DNA of 35,274 nucleotides from Hyphochytrium catenoides (lineage: Eukaryota; Sar; Hyphochytriomycetes; Hyphochytriales; Hyphochytriaceae): the NCBI GenBank assembly GCA_900088475.1, contig FLMG01004074.1, positions 3,740 through 39,013 of the forward strand, written 5' to 3'. Below the pieces are notes generated by a model. It saw only the letters and a program-made list of their open reading frames with translations, had not been told where the DNA came from and did no database searches. Position numbers and translations under genes: made by a program. Positions 1 to 9,353 of this stretch are shown one piece after another. The number at the start of each line of letters is the position of its first letter. Within the stretch, counting starts at the first letter, position 1.

Positions 1-38
<38 letters not shown>
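1..38. repeat. (AG)19 microsatellite at window edge
   Basis: Uninterrupted AG dinucleotide run that continues to the window edge, so its full length is unknown. By the polarity seen in the introns of this window (CT on the sense strand), a GA run on the plus strand would fit an intron or UTR of a minus-strand gene lying to the left. Confidence 0.95.
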
Positions 39-41
<3 letters not shown>

Positions 42-170
42 TCCAGGTCTTGCTGCCAGTTCTATTGCAAACACCCGTACCTCTTCGAGCCTATTTGACT
101 GAACCTCAAAAATCACACTTATGATAATCATTGGTTATCTCCAACTCCTGAGTTTTTAGATAATGTTCCA

Positions 171-200
171 TGTTCGGGGAACCCCTGTTCGGGGAACCCC
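171..200. repeat. two tandem 15-bp hairpin-like units
   Basis: The unit TGTTCGGGGAACCCC occurs twice back to back (171-185 and 186-200). Each copy can pair with itself in two ways (GTTC with GAAC around GGG, and GGGG with CCCC around AA). It is followed by the palindrome TACATGTA. No element boundary is visible. Confidence 0.9.
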
Positions 201-320
201 TGTACATGTAGGGCAAAACGTACCCTTAGTAGAAGTCTAATTATCAATAAATCCAGACACCTCGCATATTACGTGCTTTTAGACTCCCTTTATCAAGAAC
301 ACAAATGGCTGCCTAAGCCT

Positions 321-349
321 AACCTAATGCACCAAGCTTCATCACGTTT
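321..349 (+). repeat. 29-bp dispersed repeat, copy 1
   Basis: Shares 28 of 29 bases with 1216-1244 (core AATGCACCAAGCTTCAT). Flanking words such as TGTTnTGAATAACA also recur but in a different order, after the repeat here and before it in copy 2, which suggests a rearranged or decayed repeat family. Confidence 0.85.
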
Positions 350-499
350 TTGTTCTGAATAACAGCCTCTGAACTCCTTAGTAGACGACATTATCAAGAA
401 CACATAGATCTTGATTTATAATCCAGCTGGACAGGGAGATAGAGTGGACCCTGGAAGATACAGTGGCAAGTGTCAATCTTCACACAAAGCTTCAGAACG

Positions 500-634
500 A
501 TGAAGGAGGAGGAAATGGATCATGGCATCATCATCAATCATCTTCCTCATCGAGATCATCCAGACCATGGATGTCCCCATCCACACTCATCAGGACTTTC
601 ACTATCACTAAAACGAAGAGCAGCTAAGGAGTAG
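500..634 (+). CDS. possible small His-rich ORF (44 aa)
   Basis: I do not recognise this ORF. ATG at 500 opens a 44-codon frame ending in TAG at 632-634. Seven histidines and one cysteine lie between residues 8 and 29, spaced as HLPHRDHPDHGCPHPH, which would suit metal binding, followed by a basic tail (KRRAAKE). There is no signal peptide. The frame has no visible neighbours to support it and lies in a repeat-bearing gene-poor stretch, so it may be chance. Conservation or transcript evidence would be needed to keep it. Confidence 0.2.
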   Translation: MKEEEMDHGIIINHLPHRDHPDHGCPHPHSSGLSLSLKRRAAKE

Positions 635-1215
635 CCTTTGAAAGCTGAAAGAGGTTCCTCTTCCTTCATACTGGCCCCATCTTTGACGACGGCAATCACC
701 ACGTGCTGCTCCCAGCATCTTGCTCCTCCTCCCCTACTCATCAATGATTAAAAGAGTACGGAGTCTCATTCCTCCATGAAGAAGAGGAAGCAGCAGGGGC
801 GGCTAAAAATAGCCATCGGAGGCAGAACAGCTTCCTGCTATACGGTTCACACGACTTTCGCCACTTGGTTTTCTGCCATGCCAAGCTAGTTGCCTGGACG
901 TGGATAGGAGTAGTAGTTGTTGGTGAGGTAGTAGAAGAGACGACGGCGGAGGCGGAGGCGGAGGATGTGGTTGAGGAATATGCACAACGGAACAGCAGGT
1001 CTGTGCGAGGAGAAGATGTCATTGGCCTGGCATATGGATGAAGGTGCCCGATCATTAGCCGACCTCCACCAAGGGCAGACCGATGCCGTGCTGGCCCTGG
1101 CGACCTCCGCCGGCAACATATTGTTAGCAGCTTTTATAGGATGAGAGAAGACGGGGTAATCCCAACCATTATTGTGGAAAGGAGGATATCAACATACGTT
1201 TCTGTTTTGAATAAC

Positions 1216-1244
1216 AACCTAATGCACCAAGCTTCATTACGTTT
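1216..1244 (+). repeat. 29-bp dispersed repeat, copy 2
   Basis: Partner of 321-349 with one C/T difference. No target-site duplication or terminal repeats are visible around either copy. Confidence 0.85.
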
Positions 1245-3792
1245 CTAATTTGCTCGTTCGGAAGAGCTTGCCCTTGGCAATGGAGGAGCGGGAGCCCGCG
1301 TCGTCAGTGCTATAGCATGGTTGAAGCTAACCTGTCCATTGACCGATAGTTCTATGGAGACAATAAGGGCTACTCTCACTGAGCCTCACATCCAGCCCTC
1401 CAAATTCCCTCCTTCCGGGTGGTTACGGGCTACCTTCCTTGAATGTAAAGTAACAATTGAGGTCGGAGTGAAGTATCGAACAATAGGGTGTGTACAAGTT
1501 CTGCCAAGCACCCGACATGATATTTGCTGATGATGAGACATAATAATAGATCTCAGAGCAGCTACTGTTATCGTTGGTCGCTTTATTCTTGAGTCCCACA
1601 GGCTTCACACAGGGGTATAAAACATGGCAGCATTACTTACCTAGCCTCGCGGAAGACCTCGCTGCGATGCAGAACACAGACCAAAAATTCCTCCCAAACC
1701 TTGAATGTTTATGACCAAACATTACCGCTATATAATATGCCTTAAAAGGGACAGAGAGAGACTGCTAAGGTATCATCTGTTCGCCAGAGGAAGATGCAGT
1801 GCTCACGATAAATAAGCCAGCAGTTGCCCTGTCAAGGACCTTTATCCTGCTGACGATTGCGATAACAGGCAACCCAATTGAACCCCTTGCTGTCTTGACA
1901 AATCTCTTGTGTCCTGGACGATAATGGGCACCCGCAGAGAAGGCGAAGAAGACAGCAGATCACCAACTTATGGGCTATTAAAATGTATTCAAAGCTACTA
2001 AGAAGAAGAAAGAAGAGAAGGCAGCAGGTACGAAGGCTTGGTCTTTTCATTTTCTCCCATTACGAAAAAGCAAATTTTGCCATACAAAAGGCTCAGGGTC
2101 TACTTGGTCATCGCTGCTGCAGCAGTGAAGAGAAAGGGGATTAGCAAGCCCACAACGAAGTCTCCACTCTTCATTATTAGTAGGTCAATTATGCTAAAAG
2201 TTGTATGATAATTAAGGCAGAGTTCTCCTCGTTGATAAATAACCTCCTCCTACAAATCATCTGCTACGCAATCTGTCGCCTCTAAGAGTTTGTAAAGTCA
2301 CACCTTATGGTCCGTTGTCGAAGCCGGCATCTTTAGTAGCTAAATCTTCCGAGGACAATTACTGTGTTTAGAATGAATATTACCAGCTGCGGTGCAAAGG
2401 AGGAACCAGGAACCGAAGGAGTGGACGGGCCGCTATAATAATACTATCCAATCGGGTCCAGCAAGAATTCAGAGACGGTATATTATTGTCTCATCCTATT
2501 GTTGTTCTTATTGCTTCTTCTGCCCGTATAAAGGTGCCGACTGCCGACTATGGCTGCAAGATAGATCAAGCTGTAGATAGATTATTTAGTTGCTATTTTG
2601 TTGTACAGGAACACAAAATCATCATCATTTGTTGTAACGTGGATTTGCCCTTTTTTCCAGACCATCAACCATCTTCCATGCTTGATTTGGAATAAGAGAG
2701 TCATTTCAACATACTTATTCTGATTTTGTACAGTAACACATCATAGTAGGAGGATAGACCTCTTTAGTAGTTCTGGGTTTTGACAGAATGGTCCTCAGAA
2801 AGGGGTCCAAGTTGGCAATCAAGAGTATCGGGTGCATCTGGCGATGCTTCTTTCATCGCTGTTGAGGCGGATCTTGGCTACTCTCCTGCCATAGTGACCA
2901 CAGCATGTGTATCAACTAGTGCAACCGTATTGAGACAGCTATACCAGATATGACGACGAAGCTGATGAGACCACGGAGCTTCATCACCAACAAACTGAAT
3001 GATTGACATTATTCTTTGGACCCCATAACGTCCGCAGGAAGTAAACACTCGCTTTCATGCAGCGGAAGTAGCTCCAATATAGTCCAATAACGGTAGTCCT
3101 ATGCACTACAATCTCTTCTTGATCTCTTCTCTCTTTTTTTCTCTCTCTCTTCTCTCCGATCAAAAACGTTACCGCTTGCCCTACCTACGTTTGGTTTGCC
3201 ATGTTCATATAACTATAACTACTATACACTATACCCCCTTTGTTTGCAACCTGGATAACTGATGCTCCATAAGTAAACGCTCGATAAGTGGCTGACACTT
3301 GTGTACTTGAAGTACTGTAGCCCTCGGGATAAGTAACCGCACTGAAACAATAAGTATAGGCTGTACTTGTACAAGTAGTCATTTGAAGGACTGTCCTCCA
3401 CAGCTCGCTCCTCCAGTACCGCGAGAAGATTCTTTTCATAACGAAGTCAAACGTTCTTGCCGTGAGACAGAGGGACAGACAGAGTATGAGATAAGGCAGA
3501 GCAGCAGAGAAAAGAGAGACAGAGAGAGAGAATGCGACAGGTGGTATGTGAAAGGATAGTAGATCCTGATCAGGGAGATGGGACAAACTCTACTGAGAGG
3601 CGAGAGACAACGAGCCTGCCTGCTGGTGAAGATTGATGCTTCATCTCTCAAAGGAGCCTCATCATCTGGCGGTCCTTTGTGAGCTATGTCCCTCAGCTGC
3701 CTCAGCGTCGATTAACGACGACTTGAGCATCGATCAACCACCTGATACGCTGCAGGCGAGAAGAAGAAGAAAGAGAGAAAGAGAGAAGAAGA

Positions 3793-6700
3793 ATGAGGTA
3801 CACTGCCGCTTTTCTAGGCGTGGTGGCGGCCATTGCCTTGATGGCCTCCGAGACTCTCATCGATCCTGAAGATGTCACTGCACTGCACTCAGAGGCAATG
3901 CTGCAGAAGTACTTGGTGGAGGGGCTACAGTCACCCAGGCTGACAGGATGGCCACTGAAAGTAATGCTACTTCATAAAGGGTTCGATCGTAACTTTCCTG
4001 AGTTCGACTCAACCGCAGTCTGCCTTCTTTCGGGTGTCCGTCGCGCATTGTATCCTAAGCTCACTACCATGTTGCCCACGTTGGAGCTTTCGCAGGCTTT
4101 CTGTTGTGCCAAGCAGTTCTGCATGATGAGGCTGATCTATCTCCCTTTCCTCATTCCATCCTGACAAACAACTACGTCTCTCTTATACCTTCTGCCGCCC
4201 TTGTGACGCAATTTCACTGCCAGGTCATGGCCCTACTGATTACCAGCCCCGTTATTGGCCCGACAGTAGCCAGTCTTTTAGTCAAGCAGAACAAGTTTGA
4301 CCTCCCGAGAAGGTATCGACTTGAAGCACTTCTTTCTCTTTTGGACAAGCCTTTCCCTTGTTGATTCAATATATCTTTCACTGTCACTGCTCTTCCTCCG
4401 TCACTGCTCTTCTCCGCTCAGTCTCTCCCGACGTTAATAGCTGCTGTGGGTCTTTTGTATCTGTTGGCTGCATTCAAGTAGAGCTTTGTCCCTACAATCT
4501 ATCTGAGAGTATCTTAAGGATCTTCACCGTATACTTCATGACGCTTTCACTTCCCGTCCGGTAGGTTTGCACTTGGTCTGGCTAATGACCACATTCCTCT
4601 CCCTTTTCCGGACGTGTTGGACGTGCCGCGGGCTATCCAGCAGGAGCATAAGGCGAAGGCAACAAATTTCTCCATCCAGCGCTTTGCGGATACCTTCAAG
4701 GCCTATGAGGATTCTCTTTCTATCCCAAAGGTGCTCTTACTCTTGCCCGCTTTCATCCCACCGTTATGGGGTCGTTGATTCTCCCTTACTTCTCTCTCTT
4801 TAGCCCTTGCTCCTCTCTTCGTCGGCAATCTGTTCTGCAGGACACTCTCTGGTTTTGCTTTGTAGTCTGAATTCGTCGTCTCTCTCTGTTGCCGTTGCGA
4901 TAAAGATTGCCTTTAATTTCCTTGGTGATAAAGTTTCTGTTTGCTCATTCGACATTATTTTCTGGGCCTGGTCCCTGACTTGTACAGGGCGCACCATTTC
5001 TCTCAGCCAGCGACTACACTGCCAAGTATAGAGCTGGGGAGCTGACGCCATTAGTGGTGGCTAAGAAGCTTCTGCAAGAGATTGCCCGCACCAATGAGAC
5101 GCTTCGAGCTTGGAATCAGCTAAAGGGAGATGACGTATTGGCACAAGCTGAGGCTTCAACTCGGCGCTACAAAGAGGGAAAAGTACTAGGACCATTGGAT
5201 GGGGTGCCAATAGCGATCAAGGATGAGGTACAAAGCAACTCTGTTCTTTCTACCTTTTTACGTGCTCCTTATAACTTCAAAGTCCCAGTCACACTTCTTG
5301 CTTGGTGAGGCGCCTCCGTTTGTCCCAGCCTGTTCACCTCGTCTTTCTCTTTTTGACCCTTACTCGGTCTTCCTCTGGTGGATGAGCTGTGTGCCACCCA
5401 CTTTGATCTGTTGCAGACGCTATACTCAATCCCATTTTGCGAGTTTACTATGTGTCTAGCAGTCTTCTTGACACTGGTCTGTTTATTCCTTTTTGTAATC
5501 TGCCCTTGATCAGGTTGACGTACGCGGGTATGCCACCACGTACGGTTCGTCCTTTCTCAATTCTGTAGCTTCTGAGGATGCGACGGCTATTCAAAGGTTG
5601 AGGGACGCCGGAGCTATCATTGTAGGAAAGACTACTATGCACGAGTTCGGCATGGGAACCAGTGGCATTAATGTTCATCATGGTATAAAGACGGCGATTC
5701 TTCTTCCACTAGCTTCCAACTCTTTCTTCGATCGGTCCTTTGTGTGTCTGGACCTGCATCCAAAGATCATCCTTGACTAGCGCTTGCCAAGCAGGAAATC
5801 ACAAACCTTCTGACCTTATTCGTTTGCCTAAATCCACGTCGATCGCCCAGGTACCCCACGCAATCCGTACAATCTCAAACACTTTCCTGGGGGATCTTCT
5901 GGTGGTTCTGCGGTAGCTGTAGCCTCTGGCCTAGTCCCTATCGCTGTGGGCTGTGATGGTGGTGGCTCTATACGCATCCCAAGCGCCTTGACCGGGATCT
6001 ATGGCTTGAAAGCAACCTTTGGTCGGATTCCTCATCCTCCTGGCTTTTGTTATAGCGTTTGCCATATTGGCCCTATGACCGGCACTATCCAGGATTTGGC
6101 TATTTCCTATGCAGTGATGGCGGGAGCCAGCCCCGAAGATAAGTTTAGCCAAAAGCAGCCTCCAGTCCATCTGCATAGTTTGGAGCAGACGCTGCTGGAG
6201 GAAAGTGAAAGAGAAGGAGGAAAGAACAAGGGCCGCGGAGGGAAGACTCTAGAAGGCCTAAGAATCGGGGTGTACAAAGACCACTTTGAAAATGCAGATC
6301 CGGCCATAGTGAAGGCAGCGAGAGAAGCCGTAGTTAATCTGGAGAAGAGAGGAGCTCAAGTAGTAGATATTTCTCTCCCGTATCTGCACGTCATGAACAA
6401 GGCGCACACCATTATTATCGTAGCAGAAGCAGGCAACTGGATCGACCAGCACTTCAAAGTACATCTACGGGACCTGTCACCTGAACTTCAGGTACTTATA
6501 AGAGACAGAACTCCGACATCTGTTGCTGGTCCCTCTCTCTCCCTCTTCTCTTCGCCTATACCCACTCCTTGTACTATAATCTCCAGCTTTCCCGGAGCAG
6601 AATCTCTCAGAAAGATAGGGTGTTCTTCGATGTCCAACTAACACGCCTCTGGTGACGTCACCCTTATCATCCGTTTATTGCTGATTCCAGATATCATTTG

Positions 6701-7346
6701 CACTGGGAAAACAGTTCACTGCGCGGGACCTTCTTTCTTCCCATCAAGTGCGGTCCTACGCTGCGGCTAAGTTGAAAGAGATATTTAAGAAAGTTGATGT
6801 CATAGCAACCCCTGCCACGTCCATCACCGCCCCTCCCATCCTTGACGACATTGAGCCCTTTGGAGAGTCAGGTGAGGGCCTGGGGGCCTCTCTCTTTTTC
6901 TCTTCCTGATGTATGGAATTCTTCGCTATCTCCCTTCGGTCTACTTTTTCCTATCCTTCAAAGATTTCGACGATCAGTAACTGGGTCGAGGATCATCGGT
7001 CTAGTCGGCAGCGCAGTCGTACGTCTTCGCTCAAGCATGTTCTCTTTTCTTAGTGTCCTGCATCTCGCTTTCAAGCCTCTCTAACCCCACTCTTATGTTG
7101 AATGTCTCAGACGTCAGTAAGACTGCTCGGATAATGACCTTTGCACCGCTTGCCAACCTGGTGGGCAATCCCTCCGTTGTCGTCCCTGTTGGCTACGATG
7201 ACCATGGTCTCCCGATAGCGCTGCAATTTGACGGTGATATGTGGAGGGAGGACTTGCTGCTGAAGGTTGCAGCCGTGACAGAGGAAGAGGTCACAAGAAA
7301 GCTTAGAAGGAAGCCAGAGGTTTTCTCCTCAGTCCTCAGAAATTAG
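3793..7346 (+). CDS. FAAH: amidase-signature hydrolase, FAAH-like (8 exons, 629 aa)
   Basis: A serine hydrolase of the amidase-signature family that cleaves amide bonds, most like plant fatty acid amide hydrolase. Exons: 3793-3960, 4224-4312, 4565-4730, 4988-5227, 5514-5682, 5851-6491, 6691-6871, 7111-7346. All junctions are GT..AG and keep phase. The N-terminus has a hydrophobic stretch (residues 4-17) that may anchor or target it to membrane. The segment LTGWPLK...SPVIGP (about 50-70) matches the plant-FAAH N-terminal region. The catalytic triad is complete: Lys219 in AIKDE, cis-Ser293 in GGSSGGS and nucleophile Ser317 in DGGGSIRIP; the 24-residue Ser-Ser spacing equals that of mammalian FAAH. 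The C-terminal half has VIATPATSITAPP and the GLPIALQ motif. Length fits plant FAAH (about 600 aa). The substrate is inferred; a general amidase is possible. The start is the first ATG, after a purine-only leader. Confidence 0.93.
6651..6662. promoter_or_regulatory. perfect CRE-type palindrome in amidase intron 6
   Basis: GGTGACGTCACC is a perfect 12-bp palindrome containing TGACGTCA, the classical bZIP (CREB/ATF) half-site pair. It lies inside the sixth intron of the amidase gene. Whether it binds anything is unknown; a match of this length by chance is not rare enough to prove function. Confidence 0.35.
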
Positions 7347-8403
7347 ATACTTCCCTCTTTGCCCAAAGCCTCGCGGTCTATTACTTCGATCTTGAGCGTT
7401 CATAAGTTGGGGCCGCCTGTCTCTGAGGAAGTGGGACTGGAGCATCTTCTGAGGGATATACAAATGAGATATATAGCTAGCAACTACATAGCAACGTGAC
7501 CTGCTAAGAGCACTTACCGTGATTAGAAGGCTGACATGCTCTATGAAAGCCTAATGTTGGGTGCGCGGTGACTTCTCCTCTAATCGAGACGACCCAAACG
7601 CCTTGCGCCTAACCTGACGTTGAACTACGGAAGGTCGACCTTATCGGACTTAGTTATCCTTACTGACTCCTGATTAGTAAGCCTGCAGAGCTGTCTCAAT
7701 GACGTAAGAAAATGTCTCAATGACGTAAGAAACTAGCTGGGACAGAAGTGAGTACGACCATTACCCTTGACTAGCTATTTTGCGCGTGGGGAATGCTCTA
7801 ACGGGCGTCAAACGCGTAGATGGTAACCGTGGCTTGTGCCATTCCTAAGCAGTATTCTACATTTACGTAGGGCTACCCTTACACCTAAGGAAGCGAGATC
7901 ACAGGCTGGATTTGCCATCATGTCTGACCACGTTCGCACCATTAGAGGTAGTCTTGCTGTTCGAGCAACCGCCGTGAATAATGATTAGATATTAGTGAGG
8001 GTGGGAGTAATGACAAAGAAAGACAGCTAGCCCACGATGATGACTGGAAGATAGAGACAGATGCACCTTCGAACAGTGTCGTTAGCGCAAGGGCTAGCAA
8101 GATAGATGATGAGTCCAGTTCGCTCGCGGTCTGTGCACCAGCTAACGCATGTGAATCTCTGAGTTCGAGTGGGATGGACGCTCCTTAAGGTACTTCCACT
8201 CGTTAGTACGAGGTAGTCTAGGCAGAGCGCAGAATATTCATAGCGTCTTCGGATGATGATTCACTCAACGCAACTCTGATTGTACCCGGTAATGCTGAAT
8301 GAGGTCTATCCTATGATGGTGCTCGAAGAATAGCCCAATGGCTGCCTCACTGACACTCCATTGATTGGGATTATGGCAGCTCCAAGGCTGGCGGAAGTAG
8401 CAG
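7347..8403. other. intergenic, no gene seen
   Basis: No open frame of note on either strand. It probably holds the amidase 3' UTR at its left end, although I see no canonical AATAAA. The only structure is a 21-bp tandem duplication at 7692-7733. Confidence 0.6.
7692..7733. repeat. 21-bp tandem duplication with TGACGTAA core
   Basis: Two adjacent copies of a 21-bp unit (7692-7712 and 7713-7733), identical except for the last base. Each contains CAATGACGTAAG, a bZIP-like half site. It could be a small regulatory duplication or simple slippage. Confidence 0.85.
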
Positions 8404-8835
8404 CTAAGCGTTCAGAGTTTGCAGGAGGCACTTCAATCCTTCATCCTTGGCCTTCTGCTTTGGATATCTCTTCTTCTTATGCTTACGGAGGTATTCGATG
8501 AGATCCCTGCGGGAGGCATGAATCTCAAAGTGACCCTTAAGAAAGTCCGTGATGCAGATATTAAGGCCTTTCTTGCACTTTTTTATCGTGTCAGCTGCTG
8601 GTAGATCAACCGCCTCGCGGATGCGCTGGAGACGCAATAGCTCATCCTTAGTGGACAGCACAATCAGAACCTTGAGACGAATAACCTCTTTCTCAAAACG
8701 GCGCTTCTTCCACTTGTTCTTTGCAGCATGAGACCTGAGAAGTGTGACCACCTCCTCGTCCGCGCCACGGCAATTGATATCTACGGAGCAGTCAACTCCC
8801 AGACTCTTGAAGAAGTCCGACAGGCGATGGCACAT
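8404..8835 (-). CDS. intronless hypothetical protein (143 aa)
   Basis: I do not recognise this protein. A single open frame runs from ATG at 8835 to a stop at 8404. It is lysine and arginine rich, especially in the last 35 residues (YLRKHKKKRYPKQKAKDE), has no signal peptide or membrane segment, and its middle looks helical (KDELLRLQRIREAVDLP). The start codon lies inside the left arm of a perfect 19-bp inverted repeat whose right arm carries another ATG pointing the other way (8935). Being intronless in an intron-rich neighbourhood, it may be a retrocopy, part of a mobile element, or a chance frame. Plausible composition is the only evidence for it. Confidence 0.4.
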   Translation of the reverse strand: MCHRLSDFFKSLGVDCSVDINCRGADEEVVTLLRSHAAKNKWKKRRFEKEVIRLKVLIVLSTKDELLRLQRIREAVDLPAADTIKKCKKGLNICITDFLKGHFEIHASRRDLIEYLRKHKKKRYPKQKAKDEGLKCLLQTLNA

Positions 8836-8850
8836 TGCTCTACAGAGTCA
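8832..8850 (+). repeat. 19-bp perfect inverted repeat, left arm
   Basis: Exact reverse complement of 8920-8938, with a 69-bp spacer. On the minus strand this arm reads TGACTCTGTAGAGCAATGT and supplies the ATG of the 143-aa ORF. TGACTC resembles an AP-1/Gcn4 half site. Confidence 0.95.
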
Positions 8851-8919
8851 TTCATATCTTAGTCTTCCGTAGGCAGCTTTCAGTTCATGACTTCATGCAA
8901 TATCCTACCTCAATGATGC

Positions 8920-8938
8920 TGACTCTGTAGAGCAATGT
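8920..8938 (+). repeat. 19-bp perfect inverted repeat, right arm
   Basis: Reverse complement of 8832-8850. On the plus strand it reads the same TGACTCTGTAGAGCAATGT, placing an ATG at 8935, exactly mirrored to the minus-strand ATG at 8835. Confidence 0.95.
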
Positions 8939-9353
8939 TTCTTAACAAACAGCTCTCTCCGGTGTTCGAATGGATGGAAACCTTCAGTACCTTGGAGGAT
9001 TTCTGTGCGTACCAAGCGGCAAACTGACTAATGAGCTTACTTTTTGGATGCGTTGATTGAAGTGTCGACGGAACCCTCCTGTCCTCCTTCCTCTCTCAAC
9101 CCCATCAATTGTGTTTGATATCGTCTACTGTGCGTCGACCGGGGCATCCGTCTTTGGAGACTTTCTCAGGTGATAGTAGTCTGTCCTCGTGTTATTCTAA
9201 AGGTAATTGGACTATCAGGACTCCCTGCATTCCAGGCAGCTGCGGCGCAGTGTCAAGGTTCGAGGTGAGGCGTTTCTGGATAAATATCGGCAGGTCTCCG
9301 AACTCCCTGGAAGGATTGGAAATGCCCGGCTGTCGTGGAGAGCGTCATTGGAG
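8935..9353 (+). CDS. tentative spliced fragment divergent from the 143-aa ORF
   Basis: A low-confidence model. From ATG 8935 an open frame runs to 9008, where GC|GTACC could be a donor. A CCAG acceptor before 9236 joins in phase to a frame containing RRSVKVRGEAFLDKYRQ and LPGRIGNARLSWRASLE, ending at a possible GTGATG donor after 9353. Without splicing, the first frame stops after 30 codons, and the second frame runs on to 9587. I do not recognise the product. Basic, helix-like composition in the second exon is the main reason to list it. Further exons to about 10157 can be joined in phase but the result looks arbitrary, so I stop here. It could be a decayed mobile-element gene. Confidence 0.2.

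Larger units (their letters stand above)
39..3792. other. gene-poor region with dispersed repeats
   Basis: Open frames here are short, mutually overlapping and unlike any family I know. The region holds two 15-bp tandem copies at 171-200, a 29-bp dispersed repeat at 321-349 and 1216-1244, a CT-rich tract near 3117-3156, a GA-rich tract near 3505-3532 and a His-rich small ORF at 500-634. The last 200 bases or so before 3793 are probably promoter and 5' leader of the amidase gene; the GA-rich leader just before its ATG is purine-only for about 30 bases. Confidence 0.6.

Noticed and set aside
741-1055. 104-codon minus-strand frame plus two overlapping frames
   Set aside because: Three overlapping frames in the same repeat-like GCC/TCC stretch; Ser/Thr runs from simple sequence; no start or splice support.
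3185-3586. 133-codon minus-strand frame with hydrophobic N-terminus
   Set aside because: Hydrophobicity comes from CT-rich sequence read as Leu/Ser; the rest is compositionally odd and it lies over the amidase upstream region. No family resemblance.
3975-4020. B-box-like words (GGTTCGATCG, GAGTTCGACTC) suggesting a tRNA
   Set aside because: No A box at the right distance and no cloverleaf; the sequence lies in amidase intron 1.
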